DNA of 64,000 nucleotides. Origin: JACCZX01 sp963829995. Lineage in GTDB: Bacteria > Pseudomonadota > Gammaproteobacteria > Burkholderiales > Burkholderiaceae_F. The position numbers and the translations under genes are program-made. The number at the start of each line of letters is the position of its first letter. The stretch's first letter is position 1. The stretch spans positions 1-64,000 of the forward strand of contig CAWHKW010000013.1 of the NCBI GenBank assembly GCA_963829995.1. The letters are read 5' to 3'. This document shows, one piece after another, positions 36,769 to 46,352 of the stretch. The notes under the pieces were generated by a model that saw nothing but the letters and a program-made list of their open reading frames with translations, had not been told where the DNA came from and did not search any database.

Positions 36769-37858
36769 TCAGTCTGCGTATAGACGGCGCGCGCGAACCG
36801 AGCCTGGCTCGATGCCGGCAGCGCGCATTTCGCCGACGAGCTTTTCGAGCTCGCCTTCGATTGCGGATTGCGCACCAGGCTCGACCGTTTTGCCGTTGTC
36901 GTCTACAACGCGCGCGTTGAGTCGCGCAGCGAGCTGATGCGCAACTGAGAACAGCGTCGCAAGGGGCGACGGGTGCGCGGCAGAGGCCGGAACGTCGAGT
37001 GTCAGCGTCAGGCGTTGTGCCGGAAACGACGCTGCCGGAGTCATCGAAAGCGCAGTCGGATGCTGCGCATCCAACCGTTCCCATCGCTCGGGCTGGACTG
37101 CCTCCAACGCTGCTTCGGTCGCCGCTGCTTCCACTTCGGCGCTGCTCCATGGGTTACCCAGCGCCTCCAACGTCAGCGTTATCTGCACGTCGAACCGGCC
37201 GCAGAGGGAATCCAGTTGCGCGGCTTGCTGCACCAGTCGGGCCACGTCGGGCGGATCAAAATCCGCATCGATCGACACCGAGATTTGCTGAACAGCCGCA
37301 ATAAAGCGCGAGGCATCGATTTCGCCCAGCGATTCGCGCCGATTGGCCAACTGCACGGCGATCATCATTTCGGAATAAAAGCCGAACCGGTCAGGCGGAC
37401 CCCATCTGCCGACTTTGCTGTCCCACACCGCGAGATGAATCGGTAGCGCCAGCGCGAGCCGATCAAGCTGCGCACGCGCTTCGAGTGCAGCCACGCCATC
37501 AAACGCGTGAACGCAGCGCAGCTCGAGCGTCACGTCGAGCACCGCGTCCTCGATCCATCCGCCTAAGCGCTGGGTATTCAGCGAACGACTCTTCTGCCAG
37601 CAGTTCATCGGTTGGCGAAGCGGGCTCGGGCGAAACGCCCATCGTCGGCTCGATGCGGACTGGCGCCTGCCTGCTGTTGCTCCGAAGACTGCGCACCGAA
37701 GAGCGATCCGGCAGCGGACGCGCTGGCGACCCCGCCTCGAGATCCTCACTCGCGGTATCGAGCCGATCCGACTTTCGCTCCTGCCACTTGCCATACAGAT
37801 AAAGCGCAAGCAGCAGTACCGCCGCGATCGACAGCAGCACCCACGTAAGGTCCTTCAT
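36769..37858 (-). CDS. zipA: ZipA-like cell division protein, one frameshift
   Basis: An N-terminal membrane anchor (V-L-L-S-I-A-A-V-L-L-L-A-L-Y-L-Y) is followed by a charged, Pro-rich linker. The frame breaks near 37575: the first frame ends in low-quality residues while the second continues as G-G-W-I-E-D-A-V-L-D-V-T-L-E-L into a C-terminal domain of the ZipA FtsZ-binding type (residue pattern weakly conserved in betaproteobacteria). ZipA tethers FtsZ to the inner membrane at the division site. Location between smc and ligA is the usual one. One missing or extra base in the linker could be an assembly error. Confidence 0.8.
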
Positions 37859-37867
37859 GCTTCAAGG

Positions 37868-40800
37868 TCAAGCAGCTTCGGCGGTCAGCCGCACGGCGCT
37901 GTCGATATCGACCGCGACGATGCGCGACACACCTTGTTCCTGCATCGTGACGCCGATCAACTGCTGCGCCATTTCCATCGAAATCTTGTTGTGGGTGATG
38001 AACATGAACTGAGTGTTATCGGTCATCGACTCGACCAGCCGGCAGAAGCGCTCGGTGTTGGCGTCGTCGAGCGGCGCATCGACCTCGTCCAGCAGGCAAA
38101 ACGGCGCCGGGTTCAGCTTGAACAACGCGAACACCAAAGCGATCGCAGTCAGCGCCTTCTCTCCGCCCGACAGCAGATGAATCGTGCTGTTGCGCTTGCC
38201 GGGCGGCTGCGCCATCACCTGCACGCCGGCATCGAGAATCTCTTCGCCGGTCATGATCAACCGCGCGTCGCCACCGCCAAAAAGCTTCGGGAACAGTTGG
38301 CCGAACTGAAGATTGACCGCATCAAAGGTCTGCTGCAGCATCTGCCGCGTCTCGCGATCGATCTTGCGAATCGCGTCCTCCAGCGTCGTGATCGCGGCAT
38401 GCAAGTCGGCCGACTGCGCGTCGAGGAAGTTTTTCCGGTCGCGCGACGTGGTCAACTCTTCCAGCGCCGCAAGGTTGACGGCTCCGAGCGCTTCGATTTC
38501 CTGCGCCAGACGCGCGATCTCCGCCTGCAGCGCCGCCGCCTTTTGCGGCGGTCGGCCGGTGAGTCTGGCCGCCAGTGCCGCCTCGTCGGCGTGGGCTTCA
38601 ACGAGCTGATTGGCAAACTGCTCGGCGGCGAGCCGCGCCGCCTGTTCCTTCAACTGCAGCTCGGTGAGCTTCTCGCGCAAAGGTTGCACGTCACGCTCGA
38701 GTGTCAGTCGCTTCTCGTCAGCGGTACGCAGTTGCTGCGCGAAGTCGTCCAGATGGCTGCGCGCCTGGCGCAGCGACTCGTCGGACGCCGAGCGGCGCGA
38801 GAGCCAGTCGGCCAGTCCAGCACGCGCCGCGCTGTCGTCGAGCCGCTTCAACTCGTCTTCGGCCTTGCCGATTTCATCCGCTAGACGCTGCGCATCGGCG
38901 CTTGCCGATTGCGCGCCACGCGCCAGGTCTGCCTCTCGTTCCCGGCTCGACTTCAGCGTGAACTCGCAATGCTGCCGCGCGGTATCGAGCACGCGTTGCT
39001 CATCGCGCGCAGCCCGCAGACGTCGGTCGGCCTCTTCGTAGGTCAGGCGCGCGCTTTCGACGGCCTCCTGGCGTATCGACAGCTCGGTGTCGAGCTGCTC
39101 GAACCTGGCATCGGCTTGTTCGCGCTGCGATCGTGCCTCGCGCTCATTGGCTTCGATCTCCGCGAGTTCGGCCCCGATCTGGCCGCTCCGATGTCGAACG
39201 CGATCGATCAATTCCTCGAGCCGAACCGCTTCCAGCTGCAGAACGTGCATCTGCGATCGCTGACGTTCGGTGTCTTGACGGGCCGCATCGCGTGCCTGTT
39301 CAGCCGATCGCAGCTCCGACTCGGCGCGCGCAACTGCCGCGGTCGTCTCTTCGACGATCAAACGCTGCGCGCGCACCTCGCGCTCGAGGTTCTCGATTTC
39401 CAGCCGGCGCGCGAGGAGACCTGCTGCCTGATCGTCCGCCGCGTAGAAGTGCACGTCGTGGCGCGACACTCGGTGCGCGGCCTTTACGACAAACTGCCCG
39501 CCCGGAGGCAGGTCCGCGCGCGCAGCCAGTGCCGACGCCAGATCGTCCGCAACGAACACATTCGCCAGCCAATCAGCAAACAACGCAGCAAACGCCGCAT
39601 CGTGAGTGCGCACCAAAGCGCTCAGTGGAGAGAACTTCGCTCCGAATGCCGGCACCTGCGGCGACTCGCGGGCTACGGCACCGCTGGTCGAATAAAACGT
39701 AACGCGTGCCGGAGGAGCATCCGCTGCCAGGCCGCCGATCGTATCGAGCCGGCCGACCTCGACGCTTTGCACGCGCTCGCGTAACACCGCTTCGAACGCG
39801 GTTTCCCACCCAGGCTCGACGACCAGCTTGCGGAACAAGCGTGGCAGATTCTCGAGTCCCTGCGCGCGTAACCATGGATCGAGCTTTGCATTGGCTTCGA
39901 CACTCGCCTGCACCTGCTTCAGGGCCTGCAGACGCGCTTCAATCCTTGCCAATGCATCGCTTTGACTCGTCCGGTCATCGAGCTGCTGCTGGCGCCGGGC
40001 TGTCGCCTGATCGACTTGCGCTTCGCTGCGCTGCTGCGCCTCCGCACTCGCGGTTATTGCTTCGTCGTTCGTTGCGATTTGCTGTTTCAGTGTCGCCAGC
40101 TGAGCTTCGTCGGGCGAACCGATCGAGGCCTGCTCTTCGCCAAGGCGCTCGCGCCGCTGCGCCAGCTGCGCGAGCTGCCGATCCGCGCTGCGCTGCTCGC
40201 CGGCTGCCGCGGCGATCGATTGTTCGGCGAGCGCTGCGTCGGCCTGAGACGCCGTGACCGCGTCGCGCGTCGCGCGATAGGTCTCCTCGAGCACAGGCAA
40301 CTTCGACTCATGAGATACGACGCTCGCCTTCGCTTCCTCGAGCTGGCGCGATATGTCCTCGATCGCCCGCACAACCTCGGCTGCGCGGTTGCGAAGCTCC
40401 ACCTGCTCGTCAAGCCGGACCTTGCGCGTCGCGAGCAGTGACTCGACCTGTGACGACAGCCGCGTGCGGCTTTCCGCGATCAGCCGGATCTCGGATTCGA
40501 GCTTCGCCACTTCGGCGTTGACCTGAAACAGCGTGCCCTGCGCGGCATGCACCGCGTCGCTCGCTGCGAAGTGCGCGTTTCGCAGGTCCTCGAGCGCACG
40601 CTCGGCGCCGCGCAGTTCGGCGACATGAGCATCGAACGCAACCGTGCGGTTGGAGATGTCGCGCGTCACTTTGTCGCGCTCGGCCTCGGCCTCGCGCTTG
40701 CGAGTCAGCCACAGCAATTGCTGTTGCTCGTCGTGCGTCGCCTGCAGCGAGCGGTACGTTTGCGCGACCGCAGCCTGCTGCGCGAGCTTGTCGATCTGCG

Positions 40801-41407
40801 CATCGAGCTCGCGCAGAATGTCTTCGACGCGCGTCAGGTTGTCGCGCGTATCGGCCAGCCGATTCTCGGTTTCGCGCCGCCGCTCCTTGTACTTCGAAAC
40901 GCCGGCAGCTTCTTCCAGGAAAATGCGCAACTCTTCGGGCCGGGCCTCGACGATGCGCGAGATCATTCCCTGGCCGATGATCGCGTAGGCGCGCGGGCCG
41001 AGCCCGGTGCCGAGAAACATGTCGTGCACATCGCGCCGGCGCACATTCTGGTTGTTGATGTAGTAGCTCGACGTGCCGTCGCGCGTCAGCACGCGCTTGA
41101 CCGAAATCTCGGCGTATTGGGCCCATGCACCGCCGATGCGTCCGTCGTTGTTGTCGAACGCGAGCTCGACGCTGGCGCGACCGGCGGGCTTGCGATCACC
41201 AGAGCCGTTGAAAATCACGTCCTGCATCGATTCGCCGCGCAGCTCGGCGGCCTTGCTTTCGCCGAGCACCCAGCGCACCGCATCGATGACGTTCGACTTG
41301 CCGCACCCATTCGGACCGACAACACCGACCAGCGTGCCGGGGACGTCGATCGGTGTGGGATCGACAAATGACTTAAACCCGGCGAGTCTGATCTGCCGAA
41401 GGCGCAC
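37868..41407 (-). CDS. smc: chromosome segregation protein SMC
   Basis: 1179-residue condensin ATPase. Head: Walker A G-P-N-G-C-G-K-S-N-V-I-D-A near residue 35; long coiled coils; hinge around residues 520-640; C-terminal signature L-L-S-G-G-E-K-A-L-T-A-I-A-L and Walker B C-L-L-D-E-V-D-A-P-L-D. The GTG at 41407 is preferred because conserved sequence (R-L-R-Q-I-R-L-A-G-F-K-S-F) starts there; the frame stays open to 41476 but that stretch covers the promoter region. No scpA/scpB nearby. Confidence 0.96.
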   Translation of the reverse strand: MRLRQIRLAGFKSFVDPTPIDVPGTLVGVVGPNGCGKSNVIDAVRWVLGESKAAELRGESMQDVIFNGSGDRKPAGRASVELAFDNNDGRIGGAWAQYAEISVKRVLTRDGTSSYYINNQNVRRRDVHDMFLGTGLGPRAYAIIGQGMISRIVEARPEELRIFLEEAAGVSKYKERRRETENRLADTRDNLTRVEDILRELDAQIDKLAQQAAVAQTYRSLQATHDEQQQLLWLTRKREAEAERDKVTRDISNRTVAFDAHVAELRGAERALEDLRNAHFAASDAVHAAQGTLFQVNAEVAKLESEIRLIAESRTRLSSQVESLLATRKVRLDEQVELRNRAAEVVRAIEDISRQLEEAKASVVSHESKLPVLEETYRATRDAVTASQADAALAEQSIAAAAGEQRSADRQLAQLAQRRERLGEEQASIGSPDEAQLATLKQQIATNDEAITASAEAQQRSEAQVDQATARRQQQLDDRTSQSDALARIEARLQALKQVQASVEANAKLDPWLRAQGLENLPRLFRKLVVEPGWETAFEAVLRERVQSVEVGRLDTIGGLAADAPPARVTFYSTSGAVARESPQVPAFGAKFSPLSALVRTHDAAFAALFADWLANVFVADDLASALAARADLPPGGQFVVKAAHRVSRHDVHFYAADDQAAGLLARRLEIENLEREVRAQRLIVEETTAAVARAESELRSAEQARDAARQDTERQRSQMHVLQLEAVRLEELIDRVRHRSGQIGAELAEIEANEREARSQREQADARFEQLDTELSIRQEAVESARLTYEEADRRLRAARDEQRVLDTARQHCEFTLKSSREREADLARGAQSASADAQRLADEIGKAEDELKRLDDSAARAGLADWLSRRSASDESLRQARSHLDDFAQQLRTADEKRLTLERDVQPLREKLTELQLKEQAARLAAEQFANQLVEAHADEAALAARLTGRPPQKAAALQAEIARLAQEIEALGAVNLAALEELTTSRDRKNFLDAQSADLHAAITTLEDAIRKIDRETRQMLQQTFDAVNLQFGQLFPKLFGGGDARLIMTGEEILDAGVQVMAQPPGKRNSTIHLLSGGEKALTAIALVFALFKLNPAPFCLLDEVDAPLDDANTERFCRLVESMTDNTQFMFITHNKISMEMAQQLIGVTMQEQGVSRIVAVDIDSAVRLTAEAA

Positions 41408-41460
41408 GTTTAATCGGGAATGTGAGTTACTAGGATGCGAAACGCTCAAGACTGCGTTCG

Positions 41461-41467
41461 TATAATA
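41461..41467. promoter_or_regulatory. -10-like TATAAT / TATTAT between smc and queF
   Basis: TATAAT on the plus strand lies 22 bases before the queF ATG; the overlapping ATAATA reads TATTAT on the minus strand, about 55 bases before the chosen smc GTG. No convincing -35 boxes. Likely a divergent promoter pair. Confidence 0.45.
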
Positions 41468-41487
41468 CCGCGCCACGCTCCTTCTTC

Positions 41488-41907
41488 ATGGCCACACGCC
41501 CCTCAAAGATCCTCGAGACTTTCGCCAACCCGTCGCCGCAGCGCGATTACTGGGTGCGAATGGAAATCCCGGAGTTCACTTGCCTGTGTCCGCTGACCGG
41601 GCAGCCGGATTTCGCCACGATGGTGATCGACTTCGTGCCCGACAAGCGCAACGTCGAGCTCAAAAGCCTGAAGCTGTACATGTGGTCGTACCGCAATGAA
41701 GGCGTGTTTCATGAGGCGGTGACCAATGCCATCCTCGACGACCTGGTCAAGGCCATTGCGCCGCGCTTCATGCGCCTGACCGCAAAATGGTACGTTCGCG
41801 GCGGGATTTTCACGACCGTGACGGCAGAGCATCGAAGAAAGGGCTGGAAGGCCGAGCCTCCTGTCGATGTACCAAAAGTCGCGCCCGGCACGCCGAATCG
41901 CGAGTAA
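41488..41907 (+). CDS. queF: 7-cyano-7-deazaguanine reductase (QueF, short form)
   Basis: Reduces preQ0 to preQ1 with NADPH for queuosine in tRNA. 139 residues of the single-domain type: thioimide-forming Cys in T-C-L-C-P-L-T-G-Q-P-D-F, the Glu/His in G-V-F-H-E-A-V, and the QueF strand L-K-S-L-K-L-Y-M-W-S-Y-R. Shorter than the two-domain E. coli enzyme, equal to the Bacillus type. dapC starts 4 bases later. Confidence 0.95.
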   Translation: MATRPSKILETFANPSPQRDYWVRMEIPEFTCLCPLTGQPDFATMVIDFVPDKRNVELKSLKLYMWSYRNEGVFHEAVTNAILDDLVKAIAPRFMRLTAKWYVRGGIFTTVTAEHRRKGWKAEPPVDVPKVAPGTPNRE

Positions 41908-41911
41908 TCGT

Positions 41912-43109
41912 TTGAACCTCGATCTCGATCGCCTGCAGCCGTACCCGTTCGAACGGCTGCGGCAACTGTTCGCCGGCATTACGCCTGCGGCCGACCTTGC
42001 GCCGATCAATCTGTCGATCGGCGAGCCGAAGCATCCGACGCCACCGTTCATTCTGGAGGCGTACGCCAAGGCACTGCCGGGCATCGCAAGCTATCCGTTG
42101 ACCGCCGGCGTGCCGCAGTTGCGCGAAGCGATTGCCGCATGGGCGACTGCAGCGTTATCAACTCAACGCGCTTGATCCTTCGACGCAAGTACTGCCGGTG
42201 ACCGGCACACGCGAAGCGCTGTTCTCATTCGCACAAACGGTGATCGATCGCACCCGCGACGCGCGCGTCGTAGCGCCGAATCCGTTCTATCAAATCTACG
42301 AAGGGGCCGCCTTGCTCGCGGGCGCCAAGCCGATTTACCTGCCCACCACCGCGGACGAAGGCTTCCGCATGCGATTCGAGACGTTGACGCCTGCCGAATG
42401 GCGCAACGTGCAGCTGGTCTACGTTTGTTCGCCCGGCAACCCGACCGGTCACGTGATGACGCTCGATGAATGGAAGCAGCTGTTCGAGCTTTCCGATCGC
42501 TATGGGTTCGTGATCGCATCCGATGAGTGTTACTCGGAGATTTACTTCGAAGAAGGAAATCCGCCGCTGGGCAGTCTGGAAGCGGCGTCACAGCTTGGCC
42601 GCGACCGCTACGAAAGACTCGTGATGTTCTGCAGTCTGTCGAAGCGATCGAGCGTTCCGGGAATGCGCTCCGGCTTCGTGGCGGGCGACGCCGATGTACT
42701 CGAAAAGTTTTTGCTGTACCGCACGTATCACGGCACTGCGATGAGCGTCGCCGTACAACACGCAAGCATCGCCGCCTGGCAGGATGAAGGGCACGTGGTC
42801 GAAAACCGGCGCCTGTACGCGCAGAAGTTCGCGCAAGCGACGCCGGTCATCGCCTCCCGCCTACCGTGTTCGATACCGGACGCGGCGTTTTACCTATGGG
42901 CGCGCACGCCGATCAGCGACACCGAGTATGCGCAGCGACTGTATGCGCACAAACACGTAACGGTATTGCCCGGCAGTTATCTGTCGCGTGACACGCGCAG
43001 CGGCAACCCCGGCACCGGCTATGTCAGGATTGCGCTGGTCGCGTCGCCTGCCGAAGTCGCCGACGCCGCGTCCCGCATCGCATCGCTGAATGTTGAAAGC
43101 TCTGCATGA
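41912..43109 (+). CDS. dapC: succinyldiaminopimelate aminotransferase, one frameshift
   Basis: PLP aminotransferase of lysine/diaminopimelate synthesis. The probable TTG start at 41912 gives N-L-D-L-D-R-L-Q-P-Y-P-F-E-R-L; S-I-G-E-P-K-H-P-T-P is the family start motif. An extra base near 42144 breaks the frame in A-A-W-A; the second frame resumes L-Q-R-Y-Q-L-N-A-L-D. The rest is intact with P-N-P-F-Y-Q-I-Y, C-S-P-G-N-P-T-G and the PLP lysine in S-L-S-K-R-S. The stop overlaps dapD (ATGA). Because dapD and dapE are intact, an assembly error at 42144 is likely. Confidence 0.9.
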
Positions 43110-43921
43110 ACCCTGAAGACATCATCAACGACGCGTACGAACAGCGCGCGGCGCTCAGTCCGACTTCCGCGGCTTCGGAAGTGCGAATTGCGGTCGAGCA
43201 GACGATCCAGCAACTCGATGAAGGCACGCTGCGAGTCGCGGAGAAACGTTCCGGCAAGTGGCTCGTGCATCAGTGGGTCAAGAAGGCGGTGTTGTTGTCG
43301 TTCCGCCTGAACGACAACGCGCCGCTGCAAGGCGGCTTCGGCCAGTTCTACGACAAGGTGCCGAACAAGTTCGCCACCTGGGACAACGCTGCGTTCGCCC
43401 GATCGGGCGTGCGGGTAGTCCCGCCCGCGGTGGCCCGGCGCGGCAGTTTCGTTGCGAAAAACGTCGTGATGATGCCGTCGTTCGTCAACGTCGGCGCCTA
43501 CGTCGACGAAGGCACGATGGTCGACACGTGGGTGACGGTCGGCTCGTGCGCGCAGATCGGCAAGCACGTGCATCTGTCTGGCGGCGTCGGCATCGGGGGC
43601 GTGCTCGAGCCGCTGCAGGCCAACCCCACCATCATCGAGGACAACTGCTTCATTGGCGCCCGCTCAGAGATCGTCGAAGGCGTGATCGTCGAGGAAAACT
43701 CGGTGATCTCGATGGGCGTCTACATCAGCCAGAGCACGAAGATCTATGACCGCGCCACCGGCGAAGTCAGCTACGGCCGCGTACCGGCGGGCTCAGTCGT
43801 CGTAGCGGGCAATCTGCCTTCGGCCGACGGCAAATACAGCCTCTACTGCGCGGTAATCGTCAAGAAGGTCGACGCCGGCACCCGCGCCAAAACAGCGATC
43901 AACGAACTCCTGAGGGAATAG
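43106..43921 (+). CDS. dapD: tetrahydrodipicolinate N-succinyltransferase
   Basis: 271-residue left-handed beta-helix acyltransferase of the succinylase branch of lysine synthesis. Segments V-P-N-K-F-A-T-W, V-V-P-P-A-V-A-R-R-G-S-F and G-G-V-G-I-G-G-V-L-E-P-L are typical. Coupled to dapC by ATGA. Confidence 0.97.
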   Translation: MNPEDIINDAYEQRAALSPTSAASEVRIAVEQTIQQLDEGTLRVAEKRSGKWLVHQWVKKAVLLSFRLNDNAPLQGGFGQFYDKVPNKFATWDNAAFARSGVRVVPPAVARRGSFVAKNVVMMPSFVNVGAYVDEGTMVDTWVTVGSCAQIGKHVHLSGGVGIGGVLEPLQANPTIIEDNCFIGARSEIVEGVIVEENSVISMGVYISQSTKIYDRATGEVSYGRVPAGSVVVAGNLPSADGKYSLYCAVIVKKVDAGTRAKTAINELLRE

Positions 43922-44035
43922 CCTCAGCCCATAAATTCGCCCACTTTTCATCCGTTTGGCGGTATGCCAAGCGCCAATCGCGCGCTTTATCCTTGCCGCT
44001 CGATCTGACGCAGGCAGCTGCATAGGAACTGAGCA

Positions 44036-45175
44036 ATGTCCCTGGAGCGCATGTTCAATCTGATGGCCGAAAAGCAGGCCTCGGATCTGTTTTTCTCGGT
44101 AGGTTCACCGATCACGATCAAGATCAACGGCGTGTGCGTGCCGATCAATCAGGATCGGCTCGCGCCGCAGGCCATTGTGTCGTTGCTGGCGGAGCGCCTG
44201 ACCGATGCGCACTTTCGCGAGCTCGAGGATTCGCGTGAGCTCAATATCGGATTGCCGGTGCAAGGCATCGGCAGCTTCCGCTTGAGTGCGTTTTTGCAGC
44301 GCGGGTCGATTTCGGCGGTGATTCGTTTCATCCCGCACGACGTGCCGAAGCTCGACGCTTTGCATCTGCCGGAAGTGTTGAAAGATCTGATCATGGAACG
44401 GCGCGGCATGATCCTGGTCGTTGGTGCGGCAGGTTCCGGCAAATCGACAACGATCGCTTCGATGCTCGATCACCGTAATGAGCTGGTCACCGGACACGTC
44501 CTGACCTTCGAAGACCCGATCGAGTACCTGTTCCGCAACAAGAAGTCGATCATCAATCAGCGCGAGATCGGCTCCGATGCCCGCACGCTGCAGGCCGCGT
44601 TACGCAGCGCGATGCGGCAGGCGCCCGACGTCATCTTCATCGGCGAGATCCGCGATCGCGACACGATGAGCGCGGCAACTGCCTATTCGATGTCGGGCCA
44701 CCTTGTCGTCGCGACGCTGCACGCGACCAACAGCGCCCACGCACTGAACCGCGTGATCAGTTTCTACCCGCCGGAAACGCGCCAGGCGCTGTTCCAGGAC
44801 ATGTCGGTTGCGATGAAGGCGATCGTGTCGCAGCGATTGATTCGCTCGAAGCACGGCGGCCGTGTGCCATCGGTCGAGGTGTTGATGAACACGCGGCATA
44901 TCGCGGATCTGATCGAGCGCGGCGACGTGCCGGCGATTAAAGAGGCGATGGAGCAAAGTCTTGCCCCGGAAAGCATCTCGTTCGAACAAAGTCTTTACAC
45001 GTTGATCCAGGCGGACCAGATCACGCGCGAGGACGCACTGTCGGCAGCCGACTCGCAGAACAATCTGCTCTGGTTCATCAACAATGCCGGAAAGCCGCTG
45101 TCGAAAGCGGAGCGTCAACAGCGTTCGGAGCAAGGCTCCGACGCATCGTTCTCCGAGTTCACGCTGAACATCTAA
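44036..45175 (+). CDS. pilU: PilT/PilU-type pilus retraction ATPase
   Basis: 379 residues: PAS-like N-terminal domain, then the hexameric ATPase with Walker A V-G-A-A-G-S-G-K-S-T-T, Asp box L-T-F-E-D-P-I-E-Y, Walker B D-V-I-F-I-G-E-I-R-D-R and His box G-H-L-V-V-A-T-L-H-A-T-N. The extended C-terminal tail (A-D-S-Q-N-N-L-L-W-F) resembles PilU more than PilT. No other pilus gene is in the window; its location between dapD and dapE is a recurrent betaproteobacterial arrangement. The preceding 114-base gap may carry a promoter. Confidence 0.88.
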   Translation: MSLERMFNLMAEKQASDLFFSVGSPITIKINGVCVPINQDRLAPQAIVSLLAERLTDAHFRELEDSRELNIGLPVQGIGSFRLSAFLQRGSISAVIRFIPHDVPKLDALHLPEVLKDLIMERRGMILVVGAAGSGKSTTIASMLDHRNELVTGHVLTFEDPIEYLFRNKKSIINQREIGSDARTLQAALRSAMRQAPDVIFIGEIRDRDTMSAATAYSMSGHLVVATLHATNSAHALNRVISFYPPETRQALFQDMSVAMKAIVSQRLIRSKHGGRVPSVEVLMNTRHIADLIERGDVPAIKEAMEQSLAPESISFEQSLYTLIQADQITREDALSAADSQNNLLWFINNAGKPLSKAERQQRSEQGSDASFSEFTLNI

Positions 45176-45184
45176 GGTGACCCG

Positions 45185-45211
45185 AGGGCTGCCGCTACAA
45201 TCGGCAGCCCT
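45185..45211 (+). promoter_or_regulatory. 10-bp hairpin with TACAAT loop just before dapE
   Basis: AGGGCTGCCG (45185-45194) and CGGCAGCCCT (45202-45211) pair perfectly around CTACAAT, ending 3 bases before the dapE ATG. No T-run follows, so it is not a typical terminator. The loop contains a -10-like TACAAT. No Shine-Dalgarno sequence is seen, so dapE could start on a very short leader. Confidence 0.5.
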
Positions 45212-45214
45212 CCG

Positions 45215-46342
45215 ATGACCGCCACTCTCGAACTAACCAAGCAGTTAATCGCGCGCCGATCGGTCACCCCGGCCGACGACGGATGTCAGGCGCTTATCGC
45301 GCAGCGCTTACGCCCGGCCGGGTTCAAAGCCGAAACCATCGCTGCGAATGGCGTGACCAACACATGGATGCGTCGCGGCGATGCATCGCCCGTTTTCGCG
45401 TTTGCCGGCCATACCGACGTCGTACCCACAGGCCCGCTCGACAAGTGGGCATCGGATCCATTCGAGCCGACGATTCGCAACGGGACACTGTACGGTCGCG
45501 GAGCCGCCGACATGAAAAGCTCGGTCGCGGCTTTCGTCGTTGCCGCCGAGCAGTTCGTAAGCGCGCATGCCGCGCATCGCGGCTCTATCGCCTTGTTGCT
45601 GACCTCGGACGAAGAAGGCCCGGCCACCGACGGTACGGTCAAGGTCGTTGAAGCGTTGCGCGCACGCGGTGAAGGAATCGACTACTGCATCGTCGGTGAA
45701 CCCACGTCGGTCGATGTGCTCGGCGATACGATCAAGAACGGGCGGCGAGGGTCGCTGTCGGGCAGGCTCACCGTCATCGGTGTTCAGGGACACGTCGCTT
45801 ATCCGCACTTGACGCGCAACGCAGTGCACCTGGCCGCGCCGGCACTGGCGCAGCTCGCGATGGAGCGCTGGGACGACGGCAACGAGTTTTTCCCGCCGAC
45901 GACTTTTCAGGTATCGAACATACGCGCGGGTACCGGTGCATTCAACGTCGTGCCGGGCAGTTGCGAGATCGACTTCAACCTGCGCTTCGCTTCCGTCTCC
46001 AGCGCCGAGTCGTTAATCCAGCGTATCGAGGACATTCTTCGCAAGCACAAGCTCGAGTTCGCCGTGCAATGGAATGCGGGCGCGCAGCCCTTCCTGACGC
46101 CGCCCGGGGATTTGTCGACATCTATCAGCCGCGCGATCGTCGAGCTCACCGGGCGTGAACCCGACCTGTCGACCACTGGCGGCACGTCGGATGGCCGCTT
46201 CATCTCAACCTTTTGCCCGCAGGTGATCGAGTTCGGGCCGCGCAATGCGTCGATTCACAAGATTGACGAGCATATTGCGGTGGCCGATCTCGAACCATTG
46301 AAGAACGTGTACCGCCGGACCCTCGAGTTGCTGCTCGCATAG
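45215..46342 (+). CDS. dapE: succinyl-diaminopimelate desuccinylase
   Basis: 375-residue M20 dizinc hydrolase releasing LL-diaminopimelate. Metal ligands in F-A-G-H-T-D-V-V-P, G-R-G-A-A-D-M-K, the catalytic Glu in T-S-D-E-E-G-P, and the dimerisation domain. The ending S-T-T-G-G-T-S-D-G-R-F and P-R-N-A-S-I-H-K-I-D-E are DapE-specific. Confidence 0.96.
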   Translation: MTATLELTKQLIARRSVTPADDGCQALIAQRLRPAGFKAETIAANGVTNTWMRRGDASPVFAFAGHTDVVPTGPLDKWASDPFEPTIRNGTLYGRGAADMKSSVAAFVVAAEQFVSAHAAHRGSIALLLTSDEEGPATDGTVKVVEALRARGEGIDYCIVGEPTSVDVLGDTIKNGRRGSLSGRLTVIGVQGHVAYPHLTRNAVHLAAPALAQLAMERWDDGNEFFPPTTFQVSNIRAGTGAFNVVPGSCEIDFNLRFASVSSAESLIQRIEDILRKHKLEFAVQWNAGAQPFLTPPGDLSTSISRAIVELTGREPDLSTTGGTSDGRFISTFCPQVIEFGPRNASIHKIDEHIAVADLEPLKNVYRRTLELLLA

Positions 46343-46352
46343 CGCACAAAAA

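Noticed and set aside
36762..36875. N-terminal extension of LigA to 36875
   Set aside because: The extra residues overlap the zipA coding end and lack similarity to ligases; the ATG at 36761 fits the family start.
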